A DNA stretch of 64,000 nucleotides from Symsagittifera roscoffensis (taxonomy: Eukaryota > Xenacoelomorpha > Acoela > Convolutidae), in NCBI RefSeq assembly GCF_963678635.1, contig NC_087070.1, positions 682,001-746,000 on the forward strand, read 5' to 3'. Shown here in pieces: positions 33,401 to 36,716 of the stretch. The notes below the pieces were generated by a model. It was not told the origin of the DNA and ran no database searches. It saw only the letters and a list, made by a program, of their open reading frames with translations. Made by a program: the position numbers and the translations under genes. Positions within the stretch are counted from its first letter, which is position 1, and each line of letters starts with the position of its first letter.

Positions 33401-34483
33401 CGCTTTCCGGCATTTGCGTTAAAACTGATGGCGGATAATTTAACAATGCTTAATTTAATTTCAAACAACAGAGTCACAAATATTCAAAGTTGGGGAATCT
33501 TTTGTAAACCATATCAGACGTGTAATTGATTCATCAAAGACAAGAAATCGAAATTGGAGCAAAGCAAAGTTCTGGTCAAAAGGCTCAGCCCTTTTTTATT
33601 TTCCTTCCCGAAAACGTCTATGTAATGGGATAAATGGGTATTTGCTGAGCTTCAAATAATGACATTCTTGAGTCTTAGTTAAGATCGTTAATAATTAAAT
33701 AGTACTTTTAGAGGATTCTGTTTTGAAAACAGACGGATATAGCGGCTTAAAAGAGCCATGCCCTGTCAATTTTTAAGAGGCTTCATTTTAAAAAGCGAGA
33801 TTTAATTACCTCCTATGATATCAAGTCAAAAAGTTTCGCCCCAAAAAAACTGATTCAACGGTTAAACATATGCACAACTTGGTAACGTGAAATGATTACC
33901 CCTTTTGCAATTCGAGCTAGTAAAACTAATTTCTTGAGGTTTCAGTTGACACCTCCCTGCTCCCTTTTTGGGCAAAAAAGTTCCTCCACCAAACCACTCC
34001 CCCTCCGCTCCCGTCTGCAATTTTCTATATTTTTAAAACTTTTGTTCACGTGGTTCACTTGTGGTAAAAACTGTCTCATGGGTTAACAATTGTTAACAAT
34101 TGCAAACATGGTTTTTTGATATACAACTTCGTAAAAGTAATGATGTTCATATCTGTCGGGAACAGCAGAAGAGTTAAGAAAATGTATCGAAAATTGGAAA
34201 AACAGTGCCCTTTTTTTCGTTTTATGAATTTTGCTACGATAACTGTCATTTGAATAGTTATGTGATAGTTCGACAGCAAAAGGTTTCTCATATTTGAAAT
34301 TATTATTCTCTTAATTATACTTAATAATGTTCATTAAAAAAATTTAAAATCATTATCTGATAAGGAATAATTACTTTTACAACATTTTTTTTACTTACGT
34401 TGAATCGCTGAACAATGCAGAAAAAGGATTCCAAACAAGACAATTTGGGCAATGCATAAAGAAACTTTTTGATTAGCACTCAT
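271..34483 (-). CDS. Eph: Eph receptor tyrosine kinase gene, 5' part (9 exons, kinase domain off the left edge)
   Basis: Eph receptors are single-pass membrane kinases that bind ephrins on neighbouring cells. Nine minus-strand exons join in phase: 34399-34483, 32009-32085, 15032-15177, 12160-12801, 10112-10422, 7826-8044, 5300-5386, 2538-2750 and 271-423. Together they give about 644 codons. Domain order is signal peptide, ephrin-binding domain, Cys-rich EGF-like region, two FN3 domains, transmembrane helix, then juxtamembrane region up to the kinase start, which is the Eph architecture. Every junction has GT donor and AG acceptor, and exit phases are 1, 0, 2, 2, 1, 1, 1, 1, 1. Intron 2 is about 16.8 kb because it holds a 13.6-kb LTR element in the same orientation. 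The family assignment rests on domain order and on the Cys-rich exon; the subtype cannot be told. Confidence 0.9.
464..510 (+). repeat. Dispersed hairpin repeat, copy 1 (divergent)
   Basis: The core CAGAGACGCGAAGTGGAGCT continues with TTGCACCACATGCGA, resembling the copies at 3933, 35632 and 36957, whose consensus is GAGGCGAAGC-agga-GCTTCGCACCATTTGCGATACAA. The arms are degenerate here. Confidence 0.45.
1097..1450 (+). pseudogene. Decayed mariner-like transposase fragment
   Basis: Conceptual translation with stops gives GEIIGPFCF, then TVNQIVYLNMLRD, then FQDGALCQT followed by a distant P-W region. This order (G-I-I-G-P, T-V-N-x-x-x-Y-x-x-M-L, F-Q-D-G-A) is that of the catalytic core of mariner-type transposases around the second Asp. 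Internal stops and a frame change show it is dead. The inverted terminal repeats were not located. Confidence 0.55.
2538..2750 (-). CDS. Eph: Eph exon 8: transmembrane segment and juxtamembrane region
   Basis: The exon (213 bases, phase 1-1) encodes a short extracellular stalk, a hydrophobic helix (MITVGLLFAVLLMILASCIA), a Cys-rich stop (IFCCCRQK) and a cytoplasmic stretch with two tyrosines (NFYAEQYTTIAPP). The positive charge after the helix fits a type I receptor. The usual Eph juxtamembrane pair of Tyr-x-Asp/Glu-Pro motifs is not visible, so the normal autoinhibitory tyrosine switch may be altered. Confidence 0.85.
2751..5299 (-). other. Eph intron 7
   Basis: AT-rich intron with no convincing coding sequence. 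It contains one copy of the dispersed hairpin repeat at about 3933-4015. Confidence 0.7.
3933..4015 (+). repeat. Dispersed hairpin repeat, copy 2
   Basis: The copy reads CAGAGGCGAAACAGAGCTTC then GCACCATTTGCGATACAAAG, followed by GCATGGCAAGCTAGCCGACA. The same blocks in the same order occur at 35632-35715. The 5' part can pair (GCGAA with TTCGC). Confidence 0.6.
5300..5386 (-). CDS. Eph: Eph exon 7: second fibronectin type III domain, C-terminal part
   Basis: This is a small phase 1-1 exon of 87 bases between GTTTCAG and GTGAGT. It reads PPGEYYFKVGIGNPPVFSEP, the F and G strands of an FN3 domain (P-G-x-Y-x-F-x-V then F-S-x-P). It was too short to stand out as an ORF and was recognised from splice signals and phase. 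Confidence 0.82.
5387..7825 (-). other. Eph intron 6
   Basis: AT-rich intron. Small open frames (for example 7217-7465) lack codon structure or family motifs. No repeat or RNA gene was recognised. Confidence 0.65.
7826..8044 (-). CDS. Eph: Eph exon 6: second fibronectin type III domain, N-terminal part
   Basis: The acceptor TTTCGTTTCAG and donor GTGAGT bound 219 bases in phase 1. The translation holds the FN3 B-strand Trp (HKLLLYWTEPDN) and the C-strand Tyr (NSYLVRCTSA). The domain is completed by exon 7, a common split in Eph genes. Confidence 0.85.
8045..10111 (-). other. Eph intron 5
   Basis: AT-rich intron. A cluster of overlapping short open frames on both strands at 8560-9030 is explained by low-complexity T/A runs rather than genes. 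A near-palindrome of A/T runs around ATGTTCATGAATTTTTCATG lies at about 9060-9085. Confidence 0.6.
10112..10422 (-). CDS. Eph: Eph exon 5: first fibronectin type III domain
   Basis: The exon (311 bases) runs from a TTTTTTTAG acceptor to an AGAG/GTAAAA donor and enters in phase 2. FN3 landmarks are visible: the core Trp in IELSWKTPYS, a Tyr strand (FLSYSVNCEA), and the L-P-x-T-x-F motif (ENLVPSTEFTWKVCSENSVS). It is somewhat longer than a minimal FN3 domain, with two extra Cys residues. Confidence 0.88.
10423..12159 (-). other. Eph intron 4
   Basis: AT-rich intron without recognised genes. It includes the C-run/G-run palindrome at 11909-11972 and a GC-richer string near 11831 (CAGTCGCGGATTTAGGGGAG) that resembles the end of a DNA transposon, for which I found no partner end. 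Confidence 0.6.
11909..11972. repeat. Poly-C / poly-G inverted repeat
   Basis: TTTG followed by about 26 C (one T) is separated by 14 bases from 16 G and CAAA. The two runs are reverse complements and could fold as a long GC hairpin, and the G strand could form a quadruplex. Homopolymers of this kind are also prone to length errors in sequencing. Confidence 0.85.
12160..12801 (-). CDS. Eph: Eph exon 4: end of ephrin-binding domain and Cys-rich EGF-like region
   Basis: This is the diagnostic exon (642 bases). The first half finishes the ligand-binding jelly roll and includes the segment DEGVCAKLLSFKVACFVC, where Eph receptors have the GAC-ALVSVRV-type strand. The second half is the Eph Cys-rich module: C-x-C-x-PGFEP, then LACGVMMYKS, CSACPANSAT and CECEDNH-RR, ending in CLPMPNKPR at the boundary with the first FN3 domain. 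Cys spacing and the RR-x(n)-PC-P-PR ending are family hallmarks. It is bounded by TTTTATGTTTTAG and CAG/GTAATT. Confidence 0.93.
12802..15031 (-). other. Eph intron 3
   Basis: AT-rich intron. Short open frames at 13144-13359 and 13737-14124 show no domain features. Nothing else was recognised. Confidence 0.65.
15032..15177 (-). CDS. Eph: Eph exon 3: ephrin-binding domain, central part
   Basis: The acceptor TTTGCTTCAG and donor GTAAGT bound 146 bases. The translation begins WQLVSSEGVYRVCDV, which has the Trp and the Y-x-V-C-x-V strand typical of Eph ligand-binding domains. It exits in phase 2, and exon 4 completes the split codon. It lies 2.5 kb left of the LTR element. Confidence 0.85.
15178..17721 (-). 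other. Eph intron 2, part left of the LTR element
   Basis: AT-rich intron sequence between exon 3 and the LTR element. Open frames at 15630-15852 (both strands) and 16847-17035 have no recognisable features. Confidence 0.65.
17722..17725. repeat. Target-site duplication CTAG, left copy
   Basis: CTAG directly precedes the left LTR, and the same four bases follow the right LTR at 31317-31320. A 4-bp duplication is in the range known for Ty3/gypsy integrases. Confidence 0.75.
17726..18335 (-). repeat. 3' LTR of the element
   Basis: Direct repeat of 30707-31316, 610 bp, with one C/G difference at 18175. In element orientation it starts TGTTCTGATTTC and ends GCTAGCGTAATA. It carries the same promoter motifs as the 5' LTR, and its AATAAA at 17833-17838 would end the element transcript. 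Confidence 0.95.
17833..17838 (-). terminator. Candidate poly(A) signal AATAAA in the 3' LTR
   Basis: Minus-strand AATAAA about 170 bases downstream of the U3 TATA box and about 107 bases before the LTR end, where an R/U5 boundary would be expected. The same signal in the 5' LTR or here could also end Eph pre-mRNA early. Confidence 0.5.
18864..19643 (-). CDS. Accessory ORF, main exon (candidate transactivator)
   Basis: A 252-codon frame starts at ATG 19622, downstream of env. It is unrecognised by family. Visible features are an acidic/hydrophobic N-terminus (DDDLRDFEDLLSLLPP) like acidic activation domains, a Ser/Thr/Pro-rich linker, two basic patches (KIKKRTQ; MTIRRQ), and a C-terminal coiled coil (about residues 212-252: IRELKKQIHNLKTKNQQLIA). 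A splice acceptor (TTCTACTGTTCTAG) ends at 19644. From 19643 the frame is open through seven codons into the ATG, and it is in phase with a donor after env codon 28. The spliced product would be 287 residues. Retroviral transactivators such as HTLV Tax share the env start in the same way; the function here is inferred. Confidence 0.75.
   Translation of the reverse strand, partial: DIPTDSTMNTTLDDDLRDFEDLLSLLPPTDPLDSQISALTQQPTVSSTTTPTAKPTSTRSFVEPLLQTSSAVPITTASQPPPLKISPPDFQIPLVPSNSKIKKRTQIVKPYKILTANTPVSTSHCPMTIRRQPLHPTEINTRLHIQLERERYINSKSNPGFDMDLNYALNPLINRFKIEAYHPIKKMYSITNSLLEYQKIYVPAKYLTAKLQTPQLDDYTEQIQRSHIHETHQIRELKKQIHNLKTKNQQLIARLEGKL
19666..21975 (-). CDS. env: Envelope-like glycoprotein
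   Basis: A 769-residue frame placed after pol, where env lies in retroviruses. An acidic leader (1-28) precedes a hydrophobic signal-like segment (about 48-66, IYLVGLLTLMILSNQTSA). A long Cys-rich ectodomain carries many N-x-S/T sites, and a strong hydrophobic segment at about 656-679 is followed by a second one at about 690-714 and a roughly 55-residue cytoplasmic tail. The ectodomain has paired-Cys blocks (for example HCPKFYSPLQLMDECYNRIP), which loosely recall envelopes of chuvirus-like elements; that link is a guess. No obvious furin site was noted. Expression may come from an internal promoter, with TATAAA 66 bases upstream of the ATG. Confidence 0.8.
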   Translation of the reverse strand: MTNPNSEIEEGELMDQDPVLTTLEEMLKVSTFKNYSTIIHHQKINLQKIYLVGLLTLMILSNQTSAFDPKEQLYANTANNLRVAHYDCQLMTSNKMFSLNKVTPCKVQPENIKVAHAYVTLYQRHYRTKVNATMCRIKHQSMRWFCDSFDSSGIDARQNMITTDLHLSANECKLAADRGYLNLGYASIGNIPFKFNVKTVTNAHAGKVDGKHHNECDGRSWIKLDTFETYMQNVTLTVNLKDGTVNNWQNIPLPCPVSENGCETTSLDAFAYTWEEPNNCIFTVLNRFPAKMIQNEESYYIIKGDSSPSIHSTHTRDSQKFMLQVMNKPQSLCGHPRIVYPTSYDSLFIAYTDGFNMDTGIQVKPTPETGTIHNAGQPNSTFLTLSDDSPPLQFSSHQIDYEAHIGTKLDYILFYSFYMLRTAELALLQNQCELERSSILNTLMLSLESPRLAGYILTKNRSMFLETNGNVAWLYHCPKFYSPLQLMDECYNRIPIMYKENIQFVDPITRQTFQSADLQDCSDKHSNLFQLDVDDDKSWIELTPQITRVTGPHLFKPKEIIQKIKHSLASSQGASIYTYAQMQKFWNMISDNSEMKGILQKVSRSFLNAKNIFFKDSYSPLGSSQTIYLDYLISPNFWKNEYTRIFGKVQYYLEKCGIVFASFLFVKFILDCLVFIIKAMHIHKITGRSLHFGKVLLAASYNILFTSIVTSIFTQDEQTEKIEQECDQKIQAPLLEEIDKINQDRMYPHIQLTSFERRTQNLDHPTNPV
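21892..21975 (-). CDS. Leader exon shared by env and the accessory ORF (28 codons)
   Basis: The env ATG at 21975 (context CACAAAATGA) is followed by 28 hydrophilic, acidic codons and then a strong donor, AAA/GTAAGTAC, at 21892/21891. The donor is in phase 0 and matches the phase of the acceptor at 19644. A 28-residue acidic leader before a signal peptide is odd for an envelope protein but makes sense if it is also the N-terminus of a spliced nuclear protein. Confidence 0.65.
22041..22046 (-). promoter_or_regulatory. Candidate internal TATA box for env/accessory transcript
   Basis: Minus-strand context CCAAAATATAAAATCTG. It lies 66-71 bases upstream of the env ATG, leaving room for a start site near 22012 and a short leader. 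No good splice donor was seen between the 5' LTR and gag, so an internal promoter is a reasonable alternative to env splicing. Confidence 0.4.
22401..22408 (+). promoter_or_regulatory. Candidate TATA-like box (CATAAAAG) of the antisense gene
   Basis: CATAAAAG lies 89 bases upstream of the plus-strand ATG at 22497, placing a start site near 22432 and giving a leader of about 65 bases. Confidence 0.4.
22497..22853 (+). CDS. Antisense cargo gene, exon 1
   Basis: Plus-strand gene inside the minus-strand element, between integrase and env. ATG at 22497 has A at -3 and an in-frame TGA two codons upstream, so the start is well defined. The exon is 119 codons, phase 0, ending at the donor GAT/GTAAGT. 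The protein is acidic and helix-rich (for example MEFMIFMDRSYIFKYPVLNT), with no family that I recognise. Codon use is G/C-richer (GAG, CTG, CGG, CCC) than the surrounding element, suggesting a different origin, perhaps a captured host gene. The element's sense strand has no long ORF across this region, so coding is antisense only. Confidence 0.72.
22955..23191 (+). CDS. Antisense cargo gene, exon 2
   Basis: A 101-base intron (22854-22954, GTAAGT...TTGTTTTAG) joins exon 1 to this exon in phase 0. It adds 78 codons and a TAA for a 197-residue product. The exon has charged helices (EFRRKIELEIMLEEIYQAWW; AAENSLEKMAALKLMKA), and retention of the intron would stop translation soon after the junction. 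An AATAAA follows at 23283. The gene is tail-to-tail with integrase (stop at 23336). An intron in a retroelement can survive RNA passage only when antisense to the genomic RNA, as here. Confidence 0.72.
   Translation, partial: FQEEFFKKPVAEAEFRRKIELEIMLEEIYQAWWRPYSALQFAVRSLSRAAENSLEKMAALKLMKAYSDIKSHIYKSYF
23283..23322 (+). terminator. Poly(A) signals of the antisense gene
   Basis: AATAAA occurs at 23283-23288 and again at 23317-23322, 90-130 bases after the antisense stop codon and just before the convergent integrase stop. Confidence 0.5.
23336..25891 (-). CDS. pol (integrase): Integrase, in a separate -1 frame after pol
   Basis: The frame opens at 25891, overlaps the end of pol by 61 bases in the -1 frame, and its first Met codon is about residue 143, so it is probably made by frameshifting. 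Residues are counted from the TTG at 25876. A 200-residue N-terminal extension of unknown role is followed by an HHCC zinc-binding domain (H245/H250-251, C280, C283; CLECQ). The catalytic core has D315 (IHIDHKGP), D374 (IIHDNGSAF) and E410 (NGKVEVQN), a DD35E triad, and a GPY module follows (RSGPYTVIEK, about 580). The last 200 residues are Ser/Pro/Asn-rich and probably disordered. It inserts the cDNA into host DNA. Confidence 0.9.
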   Translation of the reverse strand, partial: HISKRLLSSHCSSARRKKKLINISDRGDFSIEDAPEYFEESCSAIQNITDFFRFGKQINQIKRLSIPDINNENIYEEIPDEVSALDDPLENSEWLDLYEGNVENNLLNDLVKAKNEFATKTKSLRLIEPLSLQSEENKSDSLELIAKMTDFAKEANLDVETIMQEQCNDTVIIDIKNCIKQNEKPERNKKNPYREEKGLKAYIRQFELLFIEDQHDLLCINEYNDDYTKSPKICLPISLVLNCFELAHKHPLSGHHGETKTLEIIKRYFYWPGLYKWVNMLLHDCLECQKNKPKRKDLNEAPLQQWGQLETIPMKTIHIDHKGPLRPSSHGKNFCLVVIDAFSRYLQVYPCTHADSKETIKLLEKYITTFGIPQQIIHDNGSAFMSNDFAHWSSELGITLRPRTTYSPWTNGKVEVQNKHLTQYFRHFLSTSGSNWSELTNKFAFAHNTAINSSTGYTPYEIVFGIKPQVPLSLKLGLYRDQNKRCTSEFCAGLENHAHTEHKSNNETIDRFLKNQISAEILKRENDFKLIYSNTYTHCRRITNKAHMFRNQFKLGRPIKEGTKVLLENRSKPLLKSQKLLNLRSGPYTVIEKITEVTYGIQNDFTNEKKIVHRNHIVEYFPKEQQMPKLLQEYSSDLFSSDFYDHITNHQIDSFNKPKQVENLQYQFWPVVNNGYQQMTDNNPTNEDQNRTIVQDQSLDSGRETMHLRTLFDATAIDQNLRPIRSSTPYPADKTPNPSTSQSSSYGHRRLPSRSISPNTSLANDFGRRHQNITTQYNTPRPPDFPRLSESSESFTDGKNIPHSSQESFYENTRSAPGSLSESKKPKRTNRPTNFYGTTIPSSIIGKFKKK
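25831..25891 (-). promoter_or_regulatory. Overlap and candidate -1 frameshift region between RNase H and integrase frames
   Basis: The pol frame ends at 25831 and the integrase frame opens at 25891, one base back. No classical X-XXY-YYZ heptamer is present. The best candidate is the run GGA-AAA-AGA just before the pol stop, where a tRNA on AAA could slip back one base. Near-neighbour CAA-AAC upstream is another option. Confidence 0.45.
25831..29085 (-). CDS. pol: Pol: protease, macro domain, reverse transcriptase, RNase H
   Basis: The frame is open from the slippery site at 29085; the first Met is at 28968 (residue numbers from it, 1045 residues). Protease: FMIDPGSTCSII at 3-6, with Pro where aspartic proteases have Thr/Ser. 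A macro domain occupies about 262-403. RT spans about 565-810 with LVLDARYLN, SSDLSCAYHQVPL and the YIDD box at 719-722. RNase H spans about 860-985 with D868, E909, D936 and D981. The enzyme copies element RNA into DNA. The macro domain between protease and RT is not part of the usual gypsy polyprotein. All catalytic boxes are intact apart from the protease triad variant. Confidence 0.93.
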   Translation of the reverse strand, partial: LLKSPKPSDDSNPKSRIYLSLYHFATGDKNNNSGLEIEFMIDPGSTCSIINYPTYQELEKLGQKMTIYRSKIKAKTYNGSDIRMFGHTSIQSCFDTDGKYPSNHKVWITEEKTANLLGVDFCHLFLKALYFDIPAVELKSKEGVISYGLMNNDKEYPNVSKIVSINLKEPLFIPARSTYLYKHLAEPNLYFEKGTTFLPHKNTTKTELVFINTVCTQIEQSLPILIENQKDHPVTLNKCVLGYAVTDIQGYEEKIFAIHDCDEFTTRILNESSEFDSCFMLNTVVNTTQESNTQLSGPCLQYVDFKKRSIFESNMPIAHTISADRAMKKGFAESISKRYPELRHFCNSIHANINDILIFTDPKSGQIIYNLITKQRYFQKPTYDAIFNTLSEMKDHAIANNIRSIAMPKIACGLDKMNWEEVSKIILDVFQHSGITIFVYVSGQEIKDMPALEVFDTENVSEIFEQIGSDIVKVCKNENEIATDFSNDAKNLCRPPLKEQFKKYRNKEHNDRLIAFLVNETFTQYSSIDKDNSSTLEKIETTIKFLSDFDFTQSDISDDEFADLIQMLIDDQDVYSHHKYDIGKTKHKFHIPLKKDATFKKQRPSKIPVHLRDKLDKLMDELIQAGIVRELNEKDDMNSWFVNPVIILPKKDYVKLVLDARYLNSITDTSNCSWPLEPLQVLMTRINGSYFTSSDLSCAYHQVPLTDEAQKLTSFIVGGRQYTYQVGFYGLKPLPNFFSKLMRYAFGPLIKGKKAITYIDDTLLQSQSKNEMFDTIREYHSLLRKANLKAAPDKTFFFLRKVKFLGHVVSKDGLSPIASRIDDIKRLKSPESKTEVLGVLGVMGFYSTYIINFHVDAKCLYELANSSDKFQWLPCHEEVFQKLKDKFCHDISNAIPDVNYPFHIHADSSNVGTGCILIQDFPEGKRIVSANSRVFDKAEQKMSTQHRELCGIISALQTYEFYIIGSPFPLYLYCDHRPILFLWSRKGQLSHRFFKYQVVLTKFNNLKIIYTPGSNLAFPDLLSRNVPIADIKRYQLEHKTIPNDIKFILDNGEQICYSVLHKDDNIFQNDCYPVIAQVQGGKRN
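27760..28185 (-). other. Macro domain (OARD1/TARG1-like) inside Pol
   Basis: Pol residues 262-403 follow the macro-domain plan: a first strand, a HTISADRAMKKGFAESI loop (the GAG-type phosphate-binding loop, degenerate), NLITKQRYFQKPTYDAI, and SIAMPKIACGLDKMNWEEV, ending in a VYVSG strand. The LITK and CGLD motifs are those of the OARD1/TARG1 branch. Its catalytic Lys and Asp correspond to K335 (27964-27966) and D376 (27841-27843) here. That branch removes ADP-ribose from acidic residues and deacylates O-acyl-ADP-ribose. Domain identity is strong from motifs; activity is inferred. Confidence 0.85.
29079..30482 (-). CDS. gag: Gag capsid/nucleocapsid protein
   Basis: 467 residues, first frame after the 5' LTR. 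The N-terminal half is helical and capsid-like (SLEWFNDNVTNATTWAQLKD, then FLNRFTDGRDQFKHRI, matching the W-F and F-x-x-x-F pattern of Ty3/gypsy Gag). One CCHC zinc knuckle follows (FCEYCRMNGHSISRCSKK, C-x2-C-x4-H-x4-C, about residue 268). The last 150 residues are Asn/Arg/Gln-rich and would bind RNA. It packages the element RNA. It ends at 29079 right after the slippery heptamer, so Gag-Pol would be made by -1 frameshifting. Confidence 0.92.
   Translation of the reverse strand: MADTPISHPNLSLMTFSGNDPNQNATAFWNSVENKILFSLGQRPADNDARRSYDSRQRSLFGSLLTDTSLEWFNDNVTNATTWAQLKDLFLNRFTDGRDQFKHRIDAENAARQDGELIKNYFHRIKSSVDRGWPESIDEAVHATEAAQNAERTIQNRQRSQKYIDFSIKGLRPLALKQKAHEYMIEHPNANWDQFTNHVITKDLTFIVATDPANKSTTDKMTSLETQIKELTKLIKNQEVSAINDQNSFQRRHPDIKGRPNSTRFCEYCRMNGHSISRCSKKQVQDEVNKLRKELTTKNERRVSFETDYKRNRRPNNFPNQNNPNPSNRFWDNQNRTTNNSNPSQNNYGIRHNYNYNGNNFQKANAQSSFNNKRPQTYDDRYPRENKFRENEQVAKQFYDQENRQFNSNPRGRPYNTGSYNSNNSRDSTRSQSPNFRSNQIQSETTHWVEEEVNYCDAITDFFPLNY
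29085..29091 (-). promoter_or_regulatory. Gag-pol -1 frameshift site (UUUAAAC)
   Basis: The minus strand reads CCT-TTA-AAC-TAT-TAA in the gag frame. The heptamer T-TTA-AAC is a canonical -1 slippery sequence placed one codon before the gag stop, and slipping enters the pol frame. A short inverted repeat (ATCCT/AGGAT, 29031-29057) lies about 30 bases downstream and could add to a stimulatory structure. Confidence 0.85.
30686..30703 (-). other. Candidate tRNA primer-binding site
   Basis: Three bases after the 5' LTR the minus strand reads TGGTGCGACCAGTGAGGC, which starts with the TGG that pairs with the tRNA CCA end. I could not name the tRNA. Confidence 0.6.
30987..30994 (-). promoter_or_regulatory. 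U3 TATA box
   Basis: Minus-strand GAGTATAAATAGAAGC, a strong TATA box. Start of transcription is expected about 30 bases further left. Confidence 0.75.
31020..31147 (-). promoter_or_regulatory. U3 enhancer-like array: four 18-bp repeats
   Basis: Plus-strand copies at 31020-31037, 31070-31087, 31101-31118 and 31130-31147 follow TTCGTATYNNAYGAGAAG; two contain the palindrome CGTATTTTACG. Start-to-start spacing is 50, 31 and 29 bases, close to whole helical turns. The array lies directly upstream of the TATA box, where retroviral enhancers sit. The same array is at 18039-18166 in the other LTR. Confidence 0.7.
31317..31320. repeat. Target-site duplication CTAG, right copy
   Basis: Matches 17722-17725 on the other flank of the element. 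Confidence 0.75.
31321..32008 (-). other. Eph intron 2, part right of the LTR element
   Basis: AT-rich intron with a tRNA-Lys-derived sequence at 31701-31775 and a short C-run at about 31920. Confidence 0.65.
31701..31775 (-). repeat. tRNA-Lys(CUU)-derived SINE or tRNA pseudogene
   Basis: The minus strand reads GCATGAGACTCTTAATCTC and then GGTCGCTGGTTCGAATCTC, the anticodon arm of tRNA-Lys(CUU) followed by a B-box T arm. The D arm is degenerate and the acceptor stem does not pair well, so a SINE head or a dead tRNA copy is more likely than a working gene. A second related copy is at 37040-37105. Confidence 0.6.
32009..32085 (-). CDS. Eph: Eph exon 2: start of the ephrin-binding domain
   Basis: This 77-base exon follows a TTTTTCAG acceptor and ends at GTGAGA. 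Read in phase 1 it starts VLYQSDFYNADDWTPVSI and leads directly into the Trp that opens exon 3. Position and the Gly-Trp junction match the N-terminal strand of Eph ligand-binding domains. The exon sits just outside the right end of the LTR element. Confidence 0.78.
32086..34398 (-). other. Eph intron 1
   Basis: AT-rich intron; short open frames at 32690-32884 and 33892-34291 have no recognisable features. Confidence 0.65.
34399..34483 (-). CDS. Eph: Eph exon 1: start codon and signal peptide
   Basis: The ATG at 34483 opens a short basic/polar start followed by a hydrophobic core (IAQIVLFGILFLHCSA), a classical secretion signal with a likely cleavage site after the final SA. The exon ends at a consensus donor GTAAGT in phase 1. 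Its first codons are too short to be identified alone, but the phase and the signal peptide fit the next exon exactly. An AT-rich TATAAT-like string lies about 60 bases upstream. Confidence 0.8.
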
Positions 34484-36420
34484 ATTTCAGAACAAGTAGA
34501 AAATGCCACAAGTGATTAAATTTTGAGCTACGGTGGCGCGGATGCAATTATAATAGTATTCCACTGGATAGGAAATAGTACAGGAAATTTGCGAAATGAT
34601 TAGATATTTTTCTTTGGAAGTTTTGTTTCTTTCAATCGCGGTTTCAACATTGGATGTCTAGGTTTCACACGTGCGTCAAAAATAAAGCTTCTTCGGACTG
34701 TGTTGACCTCCAGATGATGAGCGCCGAAAGGTCAAATTGAAGAGTCAACCGGGTTCTGAACTCTCTTTTGTCGGTCAAAAAGAGACAAACAATAACTCAA
34801 AATGAAAATGGTACTATGTGGAATTTGAAGCTGGGTTTCAGACTGTAATTTAAACAAAACCAGTCGATGACTCTGAACTCATTTTGGAAGCAAAGGCTGA
34901 ATCGGTGGACCTGTTTTATTTTGAAACTGGTAAAATATTGAAGAAGCTCTAACAATTTTGATTCGAATAGATCTAAATTAAAATGGTCTTTATCTATCTT
35001 CGATTATAAACTAGTCTTCAAGACGGATTATATTTTTCTCAAACAAGTTATTAAACAGCAACTCAGTCAAATATATCGAGTATTTAAATGATACGTACTT
35101 ACTACTCTCTTATTGGTTAAAATTATCAACTGAGGATCCGTCGCATGTGATTCGGTCAATAAAATAAGGCAAGCAAATAAAGTCCTATGCCATTTTAAAT
35201 TCAATGGGATTTAACATATTTCAATAGAGATAGATGGTGACTTCGTTTCTTACTGCCGATTTGCGGTTACGGTAGACTTTCTCAAAAGTTTCAACCATTT
35301 CGTTGATAAGTTATCTTCAACTGTTATTTGAGCTATCAGCAGCTAATTCTTTCGCCGAAGAATACTAGAACGAGGTCGAACGATATGCCATCGCAAGCCA
35401 TTTACAGCAAGTATAGATTTGCAAGGTGTGAAAAACTCGTTATTGCTCTTTTTTTTTACATTTTACTGTTCTTGGAAACCACTACTTTTTTCACTTCTTA
35501 AGAACTAACTAATTAACTTCCAGGATAATTAATTTTAAAAATTACCATGTAGCCACCTACAGTCTGAGAATTTTACAGAAACCAGGTGAAGCTTTGCTTT
35601 GCTCGCAACGAAAACAGCAACATAATGAACTCAGAGGCGAAGCAGGAGCTTCGCACCATTTCCGATACAACACAAATATAGCATGACAAACTAGCAGACA
35701 TAAATTGAAACGAAAACCGCTAAATCCTTAAAAAGGTTTTATATATTTGTCTCAATTTGGTAACAAAACCGACAATTTTTAATCAGATACCCGTAGAAGA
35801 AAAACTATTTAAGCAGCAAAACCCGTTGTTTTCCTTAAAAAATTCCAAAATTTAAAAAATAATAATATATTAACCCATGAAAAGACATTCAAGCATAAGA
35901 AAAATGTTTTTCTCAAACAACTGCGCAACATAAGATCACTCAGCCATGAGATTTAAAACGGAAATTTTTAAAGAAAAAACGCAAAAAAAAACGGAAATTA
36001 TACCGAAACAGTTGGTAAAATTGAAACAAACAAAAACTTAATATTGAATAGAACAGGTTTTCGATATACAGACATGATCAAAATAATCCTATTGGCTGAT
36101 GAAATTGTAGATTTGAGAAAATGATTCTATTGGACAAGTTGTTTACAAAAAAAAAATGTGTTCCGAATTCATTACGCTCAAAAAAATCAGTAAAATTAAA
36201 AACCTTTATATTTGAAAAAAAAATTGATCAAAAAATTTTCATAAAAATTGAGCTAAAATTCCTCAATAAGCCTGGTAACTCAATCAACTCCACTAACGGG
36301 GTTCTAAAAGGGCATTCAGAAAATCAGAAGAAAGCTGAACCTACAAAAAAAGGCGGACTACGGTAACTAAGCCGACAAAAATAATCAGACGGACGACCAA
36401 CCAAAAAAACTTCTAGTTCG
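34484..36420. other. Region upstream of Eph
   Basis: AT-rich sequence that should hold the Eph 5' UTR and promoter. Apart from the hairpin repeat at 35632-35715 I see no gene; the frame at 36121-36366 is Lys-rich low complexity. Confidence 0.55.
35632..35715 (+). repeat. Dispersed hairpin repeat, copy 3
   Basis: Contains a perfect 7-base stem, GCGAAGC-AGGA-GCTTCGC (35637-35654), then CACCATTTCCGATACAAC and GCATGACAAACTAGCAGACA, matching the copy at 3933-4015. Confidence 0.65.
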
Positions 36421-36424
36421 CAAA

Positions 36425-36495
36425 AAGACAGGTCCCAGCCAGATTTGAACTACAAACCTTTGTCGTCTTAGACACGTGTTTTACCTCTACTCAGA
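36425..36495 (-). repeat. tRNA-derived sequence (SINE-like)
   Basis: The minus strand shows GTAGAGGTAAAACACGTGTC then GACAAAGGTTTGTAGTTCAA, the order of a tRNA D arm, anticodon arm and B box (GGTTTGTAGTTCAAATC). The cloverleaf is imperfect. Confidence 0.45.
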
Positions 36496-36716
36496 TGCGC
36501 TGAATGGTTGATTGCAATTATTATGTGGAAAGTTGAAATATGTGTAACGTTTTCACGTGAGCAAACAAAATTTTTAACGGGGAAAAATTGCATTACCCGG
36601 TTGCTACACCCTTGGTTATCGCAAGGGTAGCTAGAATTCAAAAGAACATAAACAAAACGTGCCTGAACCGGAGGAACCCATCTTAAAGCAAGAAACTGAA
36701 AGCAAGAAACTGCGTT